From Pipra filicauda (Eukaryota; Chordata; Aves; Passeriformes; Pipridae), in NCBI RefSeq assembly GCF_003945595.2, contig NW_024104420.1, forward strand, positions 3,470,201 through 3,534,200: 64,000 bases of DNA. The letters run 5' to 3'. Shown piece by piece: positions 62,694 to 64,000 of the stretch. Position 1 is the first letter of the stretch. Every line of letters starts with the position of its first letter. Under the pieces are notes generated by a model. The model was given only the letters and a program-made list of their open reading frames with translations. It searched no databases and had not been told where the DNA came from. The position numbers and the translations under genes were made by a program.

Positions 62694-62855
62694 TGTAGGT
62701 CTTCACCTCCTTTGGAGCCCGTACCAAGTATTGTTTGTTTGGGTAAGGGGTTGAGAGCATCAGTCACGCTCCATCCCATGTCTACAGTCCCTTTTATTGA
62801 CTCATAGAGTGGTAGGACAAGTAACTAACCTCTACATCACAAATAGGTGGCATAT
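62694..62855 (-). mobile_element. 5' LTR remnant of the provirus
   Basis: It matches 56981-57140 through TTTGGAGCC, CGTACCAA, CATCAGTCAC, CCCATG and ATCACAAATA. On the minus strand it retains an intact AATAAA (near 62797-62792), 100 bp before the LTR end, as expected for R/U5. Sequence beyond 62855, where U3 should lie, shows no clear match to the other LTR. No convincing tRNA primer-binding site was found next to its inner edge. Confidence 0.6.
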
Positions 62856-64000
62856 GGAAAAATGAACACACAACAGGTCATCAAAGCAGACATAGAAACA
62901 CACAGATACGAGCCAGTGGACTTTCCTGTGAACATGTCATATTGCTAGTGTATTTTCAGCAGAAATTTAAAAGTGCATCCTTTACCTACATTTTCCATGT
63001 TGTTTTCTACAAGCGGCTTTTTGCAGACAGAACAGAAGCTTTGGAAAAGTTTTATGAGAGAGACCCTCCCGCTGAGTCATGAAGTGCAGAAAGGACCTTG
63101 CTTTCTTGTCAGAGAGGAGTCTAGCTACATCTAGATCCAATCCTAGTCCCAGATTTGGTCAAAGGTTTATGTCTAAAAGATTAGATATATGTGTAATTGA
63201 GTGCACTATTTTTTTAGAGTAATATTAAACCAACAATATTACAGGTAGCAGAATAATTACTAAGTAGAGGTTGATGAAAGTAGAAATTGACCCATACCAA
63301 CAACTATGGAGAAATCTCTCTTACTCAGCCTCAAAGAGTAACCTTGATGTGCTTGCCTCCACACATACTCCTAAAAGGAGTGTGTTAGAAAACCCTGCCT
63401 TTAAAAGTGAGATTGGGAGTTTCTATTGTAAAGTAATTGACTCCGACTCATATGTTTCTAGGCCAGCTGTGTCAGCTCAGCAGCCTTTAGCTCAACAGCT
63501 TTAGATAAGTTATCAGTACATTCACTGGATGGTTCCTTTATCAGGTGTTTTGTCTGCCACCTCTGCCAGATTCTGGCAGAAAACATTGTTCTTCACTTCC
63601 TCAGAATGCATAATTTTGGGATTGAAGAATCAGGCTGGTCTCAGCATCCTTCAACACCAAAAGCAACATGACTCCCCTTCTTCAACTGATAATTTTTGCA
63701 AATAAGTTAAAGTTCGAGCTGTTTTACCCCCACTTAGGCAGAGCATCCTCCTACAAGGCTGACATAAGAGCAGGTACAATTTTTTCCATTCAACTGAAAA
63801 TTGTTCCCTTCACACCCATATTTTGACCTTCTTTAAAAATTCATTTAATTTATAATAACATATTGTTAATAGTGATGCTAAAAATATGGGACAGTTTCTT
63901 TGGTATTAAAATTATTTTTAAAATCACTGTGGCTCTAGAATAATTTTAATAAAGTCTAATGATGTTGAAAATTTTAATTGATATATCTAGAAAGTTTTAA
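62856..64000. other. No recognised feature; may include decayed U3
   Basis: No recognisable gene, RNA or intact mobile element. The first few hundred bases could be the rest of the 5' LTR, but similarity to the other LTR is not visible. The remainder is AT-rich and featureless. Confidence 0.45.

Larger units (their letters stand above)
56981..62855 (-). mobile_element. Decayed endogenous retrovirus (provirus) with two nested LTRs
   Basis: On the minus strand the order is 5' LTR remnant (near 62.7-62.86 kb), reverse transcriptase, RNase H and integrase. Then come env-position fragments and a 3' LTR remnant (56981-57140). The pol order and LTR-like ends establish a provirus. It is interrupted by solo LTRs at 60356-61035 and 58839-59526, so it is older than both. 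The space between the 5' LTR and reverse transcriptase is only about 0.5 kb, so gag and protease are mostly deleted. Stops, frameshifts and an internal pol deletion make it non-functional. The retroviral class is not decided; an ERVL-like or spuma-related origin is possible but unproven. Confidence 0.8.

Noticed and set aside
1..64000. CRISPR arrays, operons, ribosome binding sites, phage or plasmid features
   Set aside because: The repeat content, codon patterns and avian CR1/ERV elements show vertebrate nuclear DNA; no prokaryotic feature is present.

Overview
This window looks like non-coding avian nuclear DNA. It is AT-rich, has no recognisable cellular exon and no RNA gene, and its recognisable content is the fossil mobile DNA typical of birds. 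That content is four CR1 LINE fragments with the CR1 reverse-transcriptase tail and octamer 3' ends, several long terminal repeats (LTRs) of endogenous retroviruses, and one decayed provirus. A passerine or related bird is my best guess; the species cannot be fixed from this window.

Layout. (1) 1-16.97 kb: gene-free, AT-rich DNA with only low-complexity runs, one long unrecognised open frame (2790-3470) and one isolated acceptor-like site (5460). (2) 16.97-19.4 kb: a stack of insertions. A minus-strand LTR of about 1.03 kb is split by a nested 665-bp LTR with a 5-bp target duplication, and is followed by a third, truncated LTR and an old CR1. (3) 19.4-26.0 kb: gene-free except for a 0.6-kb CR1. 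(4) 26.0-31.9 kb: a 76-bp x 3 minisatellite, two sister LTRs of about 1.25 kb, and between them a 1-kb CR1 with an apparent 12-bp target duplication and an (AATG)n array. (5) 31.9-45.4 kb: gene-free, with a GC-richer TATA-containing patch at 35.05-35.48 kb, a CR1 at 40 kb and a (TA)25 array. (6) 45.45-46.09 kb: the most unusual object, a 306-bp tail of a non-CR1 LINE that encodes a C-terminal zinc-finger module and ends in a hairpin and (ATG)n. It sits between two 164-bp direct copies of the target. (7) 46.1-57.0 kb: gene-free, with one long unrecognised frame (49336-49908). (8) 57.0-62.9 kb: a decayed minus-strand provirus. It has LTR remnants at both ends and reverse transcriptase, RNase H and integrase pieces with stops and an internal deletion. 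Env-like fragments follow downstream, and two solo LTRs, each with a 5-bp target duplication, are inserted into it. (9) 62.9-64.0 kb: nothing recognised.

No genes work together here. The value of the window is its insertion history: the nesting order, target duplications and truncations can be read directly. The 45.6-kb insertion, a foreign-looking LINE tail with an extraordinarily long target duplication, deserves follow-up first. Boundaries and identities were judged by eye, and family names are given only where the sequence pattern supports them.
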